Below, piece by piece: positions 26,648 through 35,978 of a stretch of 64,000 bases of DNA (position 1 is the stretch's first letter; every line of letters starts with the position of its first letter). The stretch comes from Falsiroseomonas tokyonensis. Lineage in GTDB: Bacteria > Pseudomonadota > Alphaproteobacteria > Acetobacterales > Acetobacteraceae. The notes below the pieces were generated by a model that did not search any database, was not told where the DNA came from, and saw only the letters and a list, made by a program, of their open reading frames with translations. The stretch lies in NCBI RefSeq assembly GCF_019024325.1, contig NZ_JAFNJS010000003.1, forward strand, positions 434,001 to 498,000, written 5' to 3'. The translations under genes and the position numbers were made by a program.

Positions 26648-27537
26648 CAGCGATCCTCCTCCGGCTGGCCCTCGATGGCCGGCCGGATCCGCCCCGCGGT
26701 CGCGTCCCGCCGCGCAAAACCGCGCAGCCGGCCGAGGAAGGTCATGCCGTAATAGGCCGCGTCGCGTGGCCGCAGCCGCAGCAGGCTCAGCGCCAGCCCG
26801 CCGATCGGGCGGATGGCGAAGGGCAGCCAGACGCTGGCCGGCACCGAATGCCGCCGCAACGCGAAGCCGAGGCCGCCGCCATAGAGCCAGGCGCGGGCCA
26901 CCGCGACCTCCGACAGGCGCTTGTCCGGGTGGATGATGCGCAGGCTGGGATCGTAGATCGCCTTGTGGCCCACGGTCACGGCGCGCAGCACCAGGTCATT
27001 TCCCTCGGCCGAGCCCAGGCCGGTGCCCGGCCCCATGGTCTCGTCATAGCCGCCGAGGCGCAGCGCCAGGCCGCGGCGCAGCCAGAGGTTGAACTCGATG
27101 ACGCTGGTCCAGGCATTGGCCGCCGTGATCGGCCCGCCCTCCACCCGCCAGCGGCCGGAGCCGAGCCCGCCTTCCGGGCTCTCGGCCGGGCCGGTCAGGA
27201 TCATCAGCGCCGGGTCGGCGGCGAAGGCATTGGCCACGCGGTCCAGCAGCCCGGGCGGATAGAGGCAGTCATCGTCGGGGAAGGAGACCAGCGCCCCGCG
27301 CGCCTGGCGCAGGCCGAGGTTACGTGCGTGGTTGGCGCGCGCGATGGAGGAGCGCAGATGCGTGATCCGCAGCGCCTCCGTGTACGGCGCCAGAAGGGGG
27401 GCAAGGCGGCCATCCTCGTTCTGGTCGACCACGATCACCTCGATGTCGGCGCGGCCCTGGGCCGTGACGCTGTCGAGGAATTCCACCAGCTCCGTAGTGC
27501 GGCCGCGGGTTGCGACGATCAGGCTGAAATGGATCAT
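26647..27537 (-). CDS. Glycosyltransferase family 2
   Basis: A 296-residue GT-A enzyme starting MIHFSLIVATRGRTTELVEF. The nucleotide-binding VIVVDQNEDGR and metal-binding LVSFPDDDCLYPPGLLDRV are clear, and GPGTGLGSAEGNDLVLRAV fits the catalytic acidic region. The C-terminal region resembles rhamnosyltransferase-type members. It overlaps both neighbours by ATGA junctions and is part of the five-gene unit led by the flippase. Confidence 0.88.
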   Translation of the reverse strand: MIHFSLIVATRGRTTELVEFLDSVTAQGRADIEVIVVDQNEDGRLAPLLAPYTEALRITHLRSSIARANHARNLGLRQARGALVSFPDDDCLYPPGLLDRVANAFAADPALMILTGPAESPEGGLGSGRWRVEGGPITAANAWTSVIEFNLWLRRGLALRLGGYDETMGPGTGLGSAEGNDLVLRAVTVGHKAIYDPSLRIIHPDKRLSEVAVARAWLYGGGLGFALRRHSVPASVWLPFAIRPIGGLALSLLRLRPRDAAYYGMTFLGRLRGFARRDATAGRIRPAIEGQPEEDR

Positions 27538-28655
27538 GGCGCCTCCATCCCCCGTGCCGCGCAGGCCTCGCGGATCAGCCCCAGCATCCGGTCACGGAAC
27601 ACCTCGCGCGAGAATCGCTCGGCATTGGTCCGGCAGGCTTCGGGGGCGATGGACAGGGATTCGAACTGGGTCACGGTGGCGATCAGGCTTTCCGTGGTCT
27701 GGCGGGGGAACAGCAATCCGGTGACGCCGGGCCGTACGATGTCGGTGGCGCCGCCGCGGCCATAGGCGATCAGCGGCGTGCCGCAGGCCTGGGCCTCCAC
27801 CATGCCGATGCCGAAATCCTCCTCCGCCGCGAAGACGAAGGCGCGCGCCGAGGCCAGCAGGGCGACGAGGTCGGCCTGGCTGACGCGGCCGCAAATCTCG
27901 ATATTGGGGGCGGTGCCGGCGGCTTCCCGGACGCGCCCCATCTCTGGCCCGTCGCCGGCGATGATCAGGCGCTTGTCGGGCATCTGGCGAAAAGCCTCCG
28001 CGATCAGGTCGATTCGCTTGTAGGGCACCATACGGGAGGCGACGACATAGGCATCACCCTTCGCGGCCTGGAAGGGGAACCCCTCAAGGTCCACCGGCGG
28101 ATGCACCACCACGCTCTCCCGCCGCCAGGACTTGCGGATGCGCTCCGCGATCCAGCTGCTATTGGCTGCGATCACATCGGGCCGGGCGCCGGAGGCGAAA
28201 TCCCAGGCGCGCATGCGCGACAGCAGCCAGCGGGTGAGCGCGCCCTTCACGCCGCGCTCCATGCGGGCCTGGCGCAGATACTGGTGCTGCAGGTCCCAGG
28301 CGTAGCGCATCGGGCTATGGACGTAGCTGACATGCAGCGTCCCGGGCCCGGTCAGCACCCCCTTGGCGACGGCGTGAGAGGAAGACACGACCAGATCGTA
28401 GCCGGAAAGATCGAATTGCTCCACTGCCAGCGGCATCAGGCCGAGATAGTAGCGAAACCAGCGCCGGGCGCGCGGCAGGCGCTGGATGAAGGAGGTGCGC
28501 GGCACGCGGCGGCCGAGGAAGGCGCGCTCGCTTTCCGGCAGGAAATCGCAGACGGCGTAGAGATCGGCCTGCGGGAAGATCTCGAAAAGCTGCTCCAGCA
28601 CGCGTTCGGAGCCCGCATAGCTGTCCAGCCATTCATGGACGATGGCGATCTTCAT
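27534..28655 (-). CDS. Glycosyltransferase family 4 (GT-B)
   Basis: A 373-residue retaining glycosyltransferase. N-terminal MKIAIVHEWLDSYAGSERVL and SSSHAVAKGVLT are typical; the C-terminal donor domain contains LIIAGDGPEM, a GRVS segment and the E-x7-E region EEDFGIGMVEAQACGTPLI. A long upstream frame exists to 28901, but the ATG at 28655 overlaps the upstream stop as ATGA and matches the family N-terminus. Mannosyl/glucosyl transfer during exopolysaccharide assembly is the usual role. Confidence 0.9.
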   Translation of the reverse strand: MKIAIVHEWLDSYAGSERVLEQLFEIFPQADLYAVCDFLPESERAFLGRRVPRTSFIQRLPRARRWFRYYLGLMPLAVEQFDLSGYDLVVSSSHAVAKGVLTGPGTLHVSYVHSPMRYAWDLQHQYLRQARMERGVKGALTRWLLSRMRAWDFASGARPDVIAANSSWIAERIRKSWRRESVVVHPPVDLEGFPFQAAKGDAYVVASRMVPYKRIDLIAEAFRQMPDKRLIIAGDGPEMGRVREAAGTAPNIEICGRVSQADLVALLASARAFVFAAEEDFGIGMVEAQACGTPLIAYGRGGATDIVRPGVTGLLFPRQTTESLIATVTQFESLSIAPEACRTNAERFSREVFRDRMLGLIREACAARGMEAP

Positions 28656-29710
28656 CGACGGTCCACCAATGGGGCCTCCATCAGGGCCAGCAGCCGGTCC
28701 GCCGCGGCGGGCCAGGAGAAGGCGGCGGCGCGGCCCCGGCCCGCCATGCGCAGCCGCTCGGCCAGCAGCGGTTCCTCCAGCAGGCGGGTCAGGGCGGCGG
28801 CGGGGGTGCGGGGGCCCTCGGCGTCGAAATACAGCGCGGCCTCCCCGCACACCTCCGGCACCGCGCCGGCGGCGGCGGCCAGCACCGGGCAGCCGCACCA
28901 CATGGCCTCCAGCGGCGGCAGGCCGAAGCCTTCGTAGCGGGAGGGGAAGACCAGGCAGAGCGCGGCCTCGTACAGCGCCCGAAGCTCGCCATCGCTGACC
29001 CGGCCGAGCGCCACGGCCGAATCGACATCCCCGGCATTGCGGAAGACGCCGGCATCGGCGGCGCCGGCCACGGCCAGCTTCATGCCGCGCGCCGCCAGCA
29101 GGGCCACGGCGTCGCGCAGCGCATCGAGGTTCTTGTGCGCGGCGCGGGTGCCCACCGCCAGCACGAAGCGGCCGGGGGTAAGGCCATGGCGCGCCAGCAC
29201 CTCCGGCTCCGCCGCATCGCGCAGGGCATGTTCGCCACCTTCCATCACCACGCCCATACGCGCGGTGGGCAGGCCCAGATGCAGCGAAAGCCGGCCGCGC
29301 GAAAATTCCGAGACGGTGACGATGCGGGCGCCGCGGCGCGGCAGGGTCCAGTGCAGGGCGCGGTACCAGGCGCGGAAGGCAAAGGAATAGCTTTCCGGCG
29401 TGTCGAAGACCCCGGCGTCATGGATCACCAGGGTCTGCGCGGCGCCGACCCGCAACGGCGCGGTATTGCCCAGGTTCAGCAGATGCTGGCCGGACAGCGC
29501 GCCGGGCAGGTCGAACTGTTCCCAGGACTGGCCGGCGCGGCGGCCGATGCGCTCCACCGGCAGGCCGGCAAAACTGGCCGGGGCATCGCGCGGGGCGAGC
29601 AGGCGGATCGGGCGGCCGGACTGGGCCAGCGCCGTCACGGTCTCCCGCGAGAAGCGCTGCACGCCGGACATCTTCTGGGTCAGGAAGCGGGCGTTGATGG
29701 CAAGCGTCAT
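28652..29710 (-). CDS. Glycosyltransferase family 4 (GT-B)
   Basis: A 352-residue enzyme. The acceptor half has NARFLTQKMSGVQRFSRET and TVSEFSRGRL; the donor half has VLAVGTRAAHKNLDAL, LGRVSDGELRALYEAA and PSRYEGFGLPPLEAMWCG with both catalytic/donor Glu residues. Similar to WbaZ-like mannosyltransferases acting on lipid-linked chains. ATGA overlap with the flippase gene upstream and the next glycosyltransferase downstream. Confidence 0.9.
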   Translation of the reverse strand: MTLAINARFLTQKMSGVQRFSRETVTALAQSGRPIRLLAPRDAPASFAGLPVERIGRRAGQSWEQFDLPGALSGQHLLNLGNTAPLRVGAAQTLVIHDAGVFDTPESYSFAFRAWYRALHWTLPRRGARIVTVSEFSRGRLSLHLGLPTARMGVVMEGGEHALRDAAEPEVLARHGLTPGRFVLAVGTRAAHKNLDALRDAVALLAARGMKLAVAGAADAGVFRNAGDVDSAVALGRVSDGELRALYEAALCLVFPSRYEGFGLPPLEAMWCGCPVLAAAAGAVPEVCGEAALYFDAEGPRTPAAALTRLLEEPLLAERLRMAGRGRAAAFSWPAAADRLLALMEAPLVDRR

Positions 29711-31227
29711 GCGGCTTCTCCGCGCAGCACGGCGCGGATGCGCCAGGGGCGACGCAACAGGCCGCGGGCGTCACGGCGCTCGGCCGCGGTCAGGGCGAAT
29801 AGCCCGGCGGCGGTGAAGCCGGCCAGCGCCAGCAGGGCGAGGGGGATCGGCAGCAGGCCGGGCAGCAGGATGGCGAGGCCGAGGCCGCCGGCGAAGAGCG
29901 GACCGGCCAGCTGGCGGGCGGTGGCACCGGCCGCCGGGTAGAGGCGCGCCACGAGGAACAGCCGCCCGAAGACATCGGTGGCGCAGCGCAGCGCCCAGGC
30001 CGCGGCCGCACCCTCGATGCCGATCCAGAGCAGCAGCAGCGCGGACAGCGGCAGGAAGACCAGCGCCTGCAGCAGCTGCCACTTGGCGTTGGCATCCGGC
30101 CGGCCGATCGCATCCAGCAGCGCGCCGGGCGCGAAGGCGGCGCAGGAGAAGAAGATGCCGACCGAGAGGATCTGCAGCACCCGCCCGCCGCCGGCGGCGA
30201 AATCCGCGCCGAGCCATAGCCGCAGGATCTCCGGCCCCCAGACCACCAGCACCAGGCAGGCCGGCAGCACGGCGGCCATCACCAGCAGCGCGCCGCGGCG
30301 CAGCAGGCCGGCAGTGGCCTCGGCATGGGAGAGATAGGCGCTGGCCATGGCCGGCAGCAGCGCCTGCGCCACCGCGACGGGCAGGATCCACATGCGCATG
30401 ACGAGATCCAGCGGCGTGGCGTAGTAGGCGACCGCCGCCAGGGTCAGCAGCGCGCCCACCAGGAATCGGTCGGCATAGAGCAGGGCCTGCGTCAGCACGC
30501 CGGAGGCGCTCATCCACCCGCCCATCCGCAGCAGCGGCGCGATCAGCGGCCAGGACGGCCAGACCGGCCGCAGCCCCGGCAGGTCTCGTCGCGCCAGCCA
30601 GAGGTAGGAGAGCGTATTGGCCAGCCGGCAGGCGAGCAGCGCCAGGATCACGCCCACAAGGCTCTGCCAGACCATCAGCACCAGCACCGGGCCGAGATAA
30701 TAGAAGATGGCGACGGGGATGGCGGCCAGGTTCGCCTCCCGGAACCGCTGATGCGCCGCCAGCGTGCCCCAGAGCGCCGCATTCACCACGACGAGCGGCG
30801 CGGCGGCACACAGCCAGCGGAAGGCGGTGATGGCTTCCGCCTGCAGCTCGGGCGGCGTGTTCAGCAGCCCGGTGACGAGGGCTGGTACGAAGGCGAAGGC
30901 CAGGCCGGCGATGACGGCGCTCAGCAGGCCCAGCGCGCTGATCGCGGCGCCGGCCAGTTCCGCCGCGCCCTCGATCTCCCCGGCGCCGATCCGGGCCGAG
31001 AGCGCCCGCGTCAGCGCCGCCCCCACGCCCAGGTCGAACACTCCGAAGACGCCCACCAGCGCCAAGGCGAGGGTGAAAAGCCCCCAGCGGTCGATGCCCA
31101 TCTGCCCCACCAGCACCGGCGTCAGCGCCAGGGCCAGCAGCAGGGGCAATCCCCGGCCCGCCGCATTCCACAAGGTGCCGGAGAGAAGCCGCCCCCCGGA
31201 GGCGCGATGTTCGGCCGAATTGGCCAT
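29707..31227 (-). CDS. Polysaccharide flippase (Wzx/MATE-like, oligosaccharide exporter)
   Basis: A 506-residue polytopic protein with about 12-14 hydrophobic segments. The N-terminus ASGGRLLSGTLWNAAGRGLP followed by LPLLLALALTPVLVGQMG matches the start of the polysaccharide transporter family. It would flip undecaprenyl-linked repeat units across the inner membrane. First gene of a translationally coupled set with four glycosyltransferases, 68 bp after the initiating sugar transferase gene. Confidence 0.88.
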   Translation of the reverse strand: MANSAEHRASGGRLLSGTLWNAAGRGLPLLLALALTPVLVGQMGIDRWGLFTLALALVGVFGVFDLGVGAALTRALSARIGAGEIEGAAELAGAAISALGLLSAVIAGLAFAFVPALVTGLLNTPPELQAEAITAFRWLCAAAPLVVVNAALWGTLAAHQRFREANLAAIPVAIFYYLGPVLVLMVWQSLVGVILALLACRLANTLSYLWLARRDLPGLRPVWPSWPLIAPLLRMGGWMSASGVLTQALLYADRFLVGALLTLAAVAYYATPLDLVMRMWILPVAVAQALLPAMASAYLSHAEATAGLLRRGALLVMAAVLPACLVLVVWGPEILRLWLGADFAAGGGRVLQILSVGIFFSCAAFAPGALLDAIGRPDANAKWQLLQALVFLPLSALLLLWIGIEGAAAAWALRCATDVFGRLFLVARLYPAAGATARQLAGPLFAGGLGLAILLPGLLPIPLALLALAGFTAAGLFALTAAERRDARGLLRRPWRIRAVLRGEAA

Positions 31228-31295
31228 GACCTGCGCCGTTCCTGCTGAAAGTCAGAGCGGCGCGGTATGCCGCGCGCCGCCGCGCATGGGAAGGC

Positions 31296-32024
31296 TCAGT
31301 AGGCGCCGCGCCGGGCCAGCACCGCCATCGGGGTGCGCAGCAGGATCCGCAGGTCGCCGAGAAGCGAGTTCTGGCGGGCATAGGCCACGTCGAGCGCCAC
31401 GCGCTGGGTATAGGAGGTGTCGTTGCGGCCGGAGACCTGCCAGGGGCCGGTGATGCCCGGGCGCACCGCCATGTAGTGCTGCGCCGCCGCGCCGTAATAG
31501 ACCGCCAGCTCCGCCGCCTGTACCGGGCGGGGGCCGACCAGGCTCATCTCGCCGCGCAGCACGTTCAGGATCTGCGGCAGCTCGTCCAGCGAGGTGGCGC
31601 GCAGGAAGCGGCCGATAGCCGTCACGCGCGGATCCGCCTTCAGCTTGCGGGTGGCTTCCCATTCGGCGCGGGCGGCCGGGTCACGCTCCAGCAGCGCGGC
31701 CAGGCGGCGATCCGCATCGGCGACCATGGAGCGGAACTTCAGGCAGCCGAACAGCCGGCCGCCGCGGCCCACACGCTCATGCGCATAGAAGGCCGGGCCG
31801 CCATCCATGCGGACCAGCAGGCCAATCACCAGGAAGACCGGCAGGCAGAACAGCAGCAGCAGGCCGGCGCCCAGCAGATCAAGCCCGCGCTTGGCGATGG
31901 CCTGCGCGCTGGCCGGGGGCTCGGCGGCGGCCAGGGGCTGCGCCTCGGCCGGGCTGAAGGCGAAGATCGATCGCCGGGTTTCGGGTTCCCGCAGCAGTGT
32001 CTGGATATTGTCCAGGCCAGGCAT
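31296..32024 (-). CDS. Exopolysaccharide initiating sugar-phosphate transferase (ExoY/WcaJ C-terminal type)
   Basis: A 242-residue polyprenyl-phosphate glycosyl-1-phosphate transferase that starts repeat-unit synthesis. One membrane segment (GLDLLGAGLLLLFCLPVFLV, about 47-68) precedes the cytosolic catalytic domain with AHERVGRGGRLFGCLKFRSM, LRATSLDELPQILNVLRGEM, SLVGPRP and VRPGITGPWQVSGRND. The short N-terminus marks the ExoY-like form lacking the four extra membrane helices of WcaJ/WbaP. Confidence 0.92.
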   Translation of the reverse strand: MPGLDNIQTLLREPETRRSIFAFSPAEAQPLAAAEPPASAQAIAKRGLDLLGAGLLLLFCLPVFLVIGLLVRMDGGPAFYAHERVGRGGRLFGCLKFRSMVADADRRLAALLERDPAARAEWEATRKLKADPRVTAIGRFLRATSLDELPQILNVLRGEMSLVGPRPVQAAELAVYYGAAAQHYMAVRPGITGPWQVSGRNDTSYTQRVALDVAYARQNSLLGDLRILLRTPMAVLARRGAY

Positions 32025-32530
32025 GGAGGTCCTCGTGATCGCGGCGGGGGCCGCTTCTTGTGTGGGCGGGTCGGGCTTCCGGCACGATGCGGCGTGGCAG
32101 TGGGCGGCCGCAGATCGGGTCAGGAGCTATTCCCTTGATGGGGGTGATACGCGTAGGGATGGGCGGGTTTGGGACGCGCTTGCGGCGGGATTGTGGCGGC
32201 TGCGAAAGGTCCGCCGAATCCTTTGCCCCTCCACGAAAAAATCATGATCCCGCCGCTTTTCACGGGACAACACCCGCCGCGGTTGTGCCATAATTGGGCA
32301 TGCGCAACTCAGCCTTCCGCCATGCCCGATCCGAGCGTCCGGATGCCGATGTTTGGACTGCCCTTCCGCCCCGCATGATGGTGAACCAGGCCCCCAACAA
32401 GTCCCGCAACAAGTCCCCCAACAAGTCCCCCTCCGGCAGCCCGGCGCGGGGCATCGGCCTTGCGGTGATCCTGTCCGGCGCCTTCTGGATCGCGGTCGTC
32501 AGCTGCATCGCCTGATCCGGCCAGGCTGGC
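32025..32530. other. 506-bp divergent intergenic region
   Basis: Lies between the divergent initiating transferase and DUF6311-like genes and presumably holds their promoters. It contains three close AACAAGTCCC-type repeats at about 32397-32430 and one doubtful small reading frame (listed separately). I see no RNA gene or consensus sigma-70 pair. Confidence 0.5.
32378..32515 (+). CDS. Possible small membrane protein (45 residues)
   Basis: The frame reads a polar NKSPNKSP-repeat N-terminus, then one hydrophobic segment GIGLAVILSGAFWIAVVSCI at the C-terminus, the layout of a small single-span membrane protein. The repeats come from tandem AACAAGTCCC-like units. No strong ribosome-binding site precedes either ATG (32375 or 32378). 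Without homologues this may be chance. Confidence 0.3.
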   Translation: MVNQAPNKSRNKSPNKSPSGSPARGIGLAVILSGAFWIAVVSCIA

Positions 32531-34204
32531 TTGCGTGAGGCGCCGCGGCGCGCCTACACGGCGCGGCTGTGCGCCCCTGAAGCGGCGCCCCGGCCGACAG
32601 GAACCGCGACGCTGACCGAACGCCAGACCACGCTGCTGTCCTATGCGGCGGCCTTCGCCCTGGGCCTCGGCCTGGCGCTCTGGGTCTTTCCGATCGATTT
32701 CCTGTTCCCCCGGGCCGGGCAGGCCTGGCGGCCGGCGGGGGATGCGGCGCAGCACATGGTGGCGCAGCGCTACCTGATCGCCGATGCCTGGGGGTGGCCG
32801 CCGACCTTCGCCGGCAACCTCAATACCCAGGAGGGCGGCATGAACACCGCCTTCGCCGATTCCATCCCTTTGCTGGCGCTGCTGCTGAAGATGCTGCGCG
32901 GCTGGCTGCCGGAGGGGTTTCACGGGATCGGGCTGTTCTACGGCCTGGCCTGGCTGGCGCAGCCCATCGCCGCCGTCTTTGCCCTGCGCAGCGCGGGGGA
33001 ACGGCGGCTGCTGCCGGCGATCGGCATCGCGCTGGCCGCTTCCTCCATGCCCGCCTGGATCGGGCGCTTCGGCCATGCGGCGCTGTGCGGCCATTTTCTG
33101 CTGCTGTTGGGCCTCGGCCTGTATCTGCGGCTGGTGACGCGGCCGAGCGTGGCGCTGTGGATCGCGGCCGCGCTGCTGCAGGTGGCGACGCTGCTGGTCC
33201 ACCCCTACCTGGCCGCCATGACGCTCGCCCTGCTGGGCGCCGTGCCCGCCACGCGGCTGCTGCGGGGCGAGGCCTTCCTCGGCCCCGCCTTGGCCGTGGC
33301 GGCCAGCTTCGGGCTGGTGTTGGGTGTGATGGCGGGCTTCGGCTACCTCGGCGCCCAAGGCGATGGCGGCTACGGGCAGTTCGCGCTGAACCTGCTCTCG
33401 CCCGTCTGGCCGGCGGGCTCGCTGCTGTCCGGCTGGCCCTGGTCGCCGCAGCTGGATGCGACCGGGCATGGCGGGTGGGAGGGCTACAACTGGCTCGGCG
33501 CCGGGCTGCTGGGCGCGCTGGTGCTAGGGCTGCTGCTGCGGCCGCGCTTTGCCTGGCGGAGGCTGGGGCGCCATGCCGGGCTGGCCGTGGTGCTGCTGGG
33601 GCTGACGGCGCTGGCCGTGTCCTTCCAGGTGGGGTTCGGGACGCGCATCGTGCTGGACCTCGGCCCGCCACCGGCGGCGCTGGAGCAGTTCCGCGCCTCC
33701 GGCCGCTTCTTCTGGCCCGTGGCCTATGCGCTGTTGCTGGCGGGGATGGTGCTGCTGGCGCGGGTGCGGCCCGTGCTGTGCCTGGCGGCCGGGCTGCTGC
33801 AATTCGCCGATGCCACGCCGCTGCGCGCCGCCATCGCGGACTGGGCCCAGGCCCGCCCGGCCTGGACGGTGGAGGCGCCTGCCCTGCGCGCCGAACTGGC
33901 CTCGGCCGGCTCGCTCACTTTGCTGCCGAGCTGGACCTGCCTGACCCATGCGGATGCCGCGACCTATCCGCAGCTGCTGGAGGTGCTGGTGCTGGCCTCC
34001 GAACGCGCGGTGCCGGCCAGCACCATGTATGTCGCCCGCTGGCGCACCCCGCCCGCCTGCCGCGACCAGGCGCTGGCCGCGGCCCCCCTCGCACCCGGCG
34101 AGCTGCGCCTGATCCTGCCCGCCGCCCAGGACAGCCTGGCGCCGCTGGTGCCGGACAGCGAGGCGCGCTGCCGCCCGATCGGGGCGCTGCTGGCCTGCCG
34201 CTGA
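32531..34204 (+). CDS. Polytopic membrane protein, DUF6311-like
   Basis: About 540 residues with some ten hydrophobic segments and a C-terminal extracytoplasmic region. The long periplasmic loop after the first helix (about 50-105, with AWRPAGDAAQHMVAQRYLI and GWPPTFAGNLNTQEGG) resembles GT-C type glycosyltransferases, in which acidic residues bind lipid-phosphate sugars. It faces a GtrB-like glycosyltransferase convergent with it. A role in decorating surface glycan is likely. The start is uncertain: TTG 32531 is the first in-frame candidate and no strong ribosome-binding site is visible. Confidence 0.75.
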   Translation: MREAPRRAYTARLCAPEAAPRPTGTATLTERQTTLLSYAAAFALGLGLALWVFPIDFLFPRAGQAWRPAGDAAQHMVAQRYLIADAWGWPPTFAGNLNTQEGGMNTAFADSIPLLALLLKMLRGWLPEGFHGIGLFYGLAWLAQPIAAVFALRSAGERRLLPAIGIALAASSMPAWIGRFGHAALCGHFLLLLGLGLYLRLVTRPSVALWIAAALLQVATLLVHPYLAAMTLALLGAVPATRLLRGEAFLGPALAVAASFGLVLGVMAGFGYLGAQGDGGYGQFALNLLSPVWPAGSLLSGWPWSPQLDATGHGGWEGYNWLGAGLLGALVLGLLLRPRFAWRRLGRHAGLAVVLLGLTALAVSFQVGFGTRIVLDLGPPPAALEQFRASGRFFWPVAYALLLAGMVLLARVRPVLCLAAGLLQFADATPLRAAIADWAQARPAWTVEAPALRAELASAGSLTLLPSWTCLTHADAATYPQLLEVLVLASERAVPASTMYVARWRTPPACRDQALAAAPLAPGELRLILPAAQDSLAPLVPDSEARCRPIGALLACR

Positions 34205-34208
34205 GGGC

Positions 34209-35225
34209 TCAGCCGGGCCCGGCCTTGGGCGCCATCTCGCTCGGCACATGGCGTTCGACGATGTACAGCGGGCGGCGCTTGGTCTCGTTGAAGATGCGGC
34301 CGAGATACTCGCCGATGATGCCCAGCGTCATCAGCTGCACCCCGCCGAGGAACAGCACCACCGCCATCAGGCTGGGATAGCCCGCCACCGGATTGCCGAA
34401 CAGGATCGTGCGGATGATGAGCTGCACGCCATAGATCACCGCGCCGAAGGCGGTGAACAGGCCCAGATAGGTGGCGATCTTCAGCGGGCCGACGGTGAAG
34501 GCGGTGATGCCTTCCAGCGACAGGTTCCAGAGCTTCCAGTAGTTCCACTTCGTCTCCCCCGCCGCGCGCGGCGCGCGGTCGTACAGGACAGGCACGGAGG
34601 GGAAGCCGACCCAGGCGAAGAGGCCCTTCATGAAGCGGTGCTGTTCGCGGAGCGCCAGCAGCGCATCCAGCGCGCGGCGGCTCATCAGCCGGAAATCGCC
34701 GGTATCGGCCGGCAGCTCCACCTTGCCGCCGATGCGCTTCATGACGCGGTAGAAGCCCGCGGCGGTGGCCTTCTTCAGCCAGGTCTCGCCTTCCCGCGCG
34801 CGGCGGCGGGCATAGGCGACGTCATACCCCTGGCGCCAGGCGGCGACGAGGTCCGGGATCACCTCCGGCGGGTCCTGCAGATCCGCATCGATGACCACCA
34901 CCGCCTGCTCCGCCGCCGCATGATCGAGCCCGGCGGTGAGGGCGATTTCCTTGCCGAAGTTGCGGCTGAGATTGACCACGGAAACCCGCGCATCCTGCGC
35001 CCGCAGGCCGAGCATCAGCGCCAGCGTGCCGTCGCGGGACCCGTCATTCACATAGACCACCTCCCACGGCAGGCCGATGCCCTGCATCACCGGCACCAGG
35101 CGGGCATGGAAGGCGGGCAGCACCTCCTGCTCGTTATAGGCGGGCACGACGACGGAGAGCGCCGGGCGCGCATAGGCGGCGGCATGCGTCTGGGGGGCGG
35201 GCAGGCTGGGAGCTTCGATGCGCAT
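34209..35225 (-). CDS. Membrane glycosyltransferase family 2, GtrB/DPM1-like
   Basis: A 338-residue polyprenyl-phosphate glycosyltransferase. The GT-A domain shows LSVVVPAYNEQEVLPAF, VYVNDGSRDGTL, NLSRNFGKEIALTAG and VVIDADLQDPPEVIPDL (DxD). Two membrane segments near the C-terminus (about 250-275 and 285-312) are typical of GtrB/ArnC proteins making sugar-P-polyprenol donors. The convergent DUF6311-like membrane protein could be the GT-C enzyme using that donor. Start at ATG 35225 chosen by family length. Confidence 0.9.
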   Translation of the reverse strand: MRIEAPSLPAPQTHAAAYARPALSVVVPAYNEQEVLPAFHARLVPVMQGIGLPWEVVYVNDGSRDGTLALMLGLRAQDARVSVVNLSRNFGKEIALTAGLDHAAAEQAVVVIDADLQDPPEVIPDLVAAWRQGYDVAYARRRAREGETWLKKATAAGFYRVMKRIGGKVELPADTGDFRLMSRRALDALLALREQHRFMKGLFAWVGFPSVPVLYDRAPRAAGETKWNYWKLWNLSLEGITAFTVGPLKIATYLGLFTAFGAVIYGVQLIIRTILFGNPVAGYPSLMAVVLFLGGVQLMTLGIIGEYLGRIFNETKRRPLYIVERHVPSEMAPKAGPG

Positions 35226-35304
35226 GGCGCGCAGTGTGGCCCGAGCCTTGCGGCAATTCCACGGCGGTTGACGGCAGGTATTGGGCCGCGGGACCCTGGG
35301 GGGC

Positions 35305-35763
35305 ATGCCGAACACCCCGCCGGAGACCATCCGGGACCTTCTCTCCTACCGGATCCACCGGCTGGCCAATGCGCTGAGCCGAGGGGCGGCGCGCCGCTAC
35401 CGCCGCGATTTCGGCGTCAGCCTGATGGAATGGCGCATCCTGGCGCTGCTGGGGGGTTTCGCGCCGATGACGCTGCGCGACCTGGCCCGGGAATCCGGCC
35501 TGGACAAGGCGCAGGCGTCCCGCGCGGTGAAGGCGCTGGTCGCGCGCGGGCTGGTGGAACGCGCGACCGGGGCGCAGGACGCGCGGGAGGTGGCGCTGCG
35601 GCTTTCGGGGGAGGGGGCGCGGCTGCAGGCGGGGCTGATGCAGGCGGCGCGGGAGCGGGATGCGGCGTTTCGGGGGGCGCTGCCGGCGGAGACGCTGGCG
35701 GTGCTGGAGGAGGCGATTCGGGTGCTGCAGGCGGAGGCGCGGCGGCAGACGGTGGAGGGGTAG
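35305..35763 (+). CDS. MarR-family transcriptional regulator
   Basis: A 152-residue winged-helix regulator. LMEWRILALLGGFAPMTLRDL, then ESGLDKAQASRAVKALVARG as recognition helix, and the wing ARGLVERATGAQDAREVALR are typical of MarR. It likely binds DNA as a dimer and responds to a small ligand. It is divergent from the GtrB-like gene with 80 bp between starts and is the last high-GC gene before the AT-richer islet. Confidence 0.9.
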   Translation: MPNTPPETIRDLLSYRIHRLANALSRGAARRYRRDFGVSLMEWRILALLGGFAPMTLRDLARESGLDKAQASRAVKALVARGLVERATGAQDAREVALRLSGEGARLQAGLMQAARERDAAFRGALPAETLAVLEEAIRVLQAEARRQTVEG

Positions 35764-35978
35764 GCAAGCGCTGTTAGAAAGTCTGAACATTAGAGCCACA
35801 TCCATGGCTAGCTTGACGCTGTCGACGGTCCAAAAGGCTCCAGCGGTATCTTTGAGCGGCTCGGTTTTGGCGGCTTGCCCAGGACTAATTCGCCTGTGCG
35901 CCCCGGTGGACCCTAGCGTATAGCCAAGAATGCGACTTAGGGCTTTTCTCAAACATACGATGAGGATATAGGGTCTGC

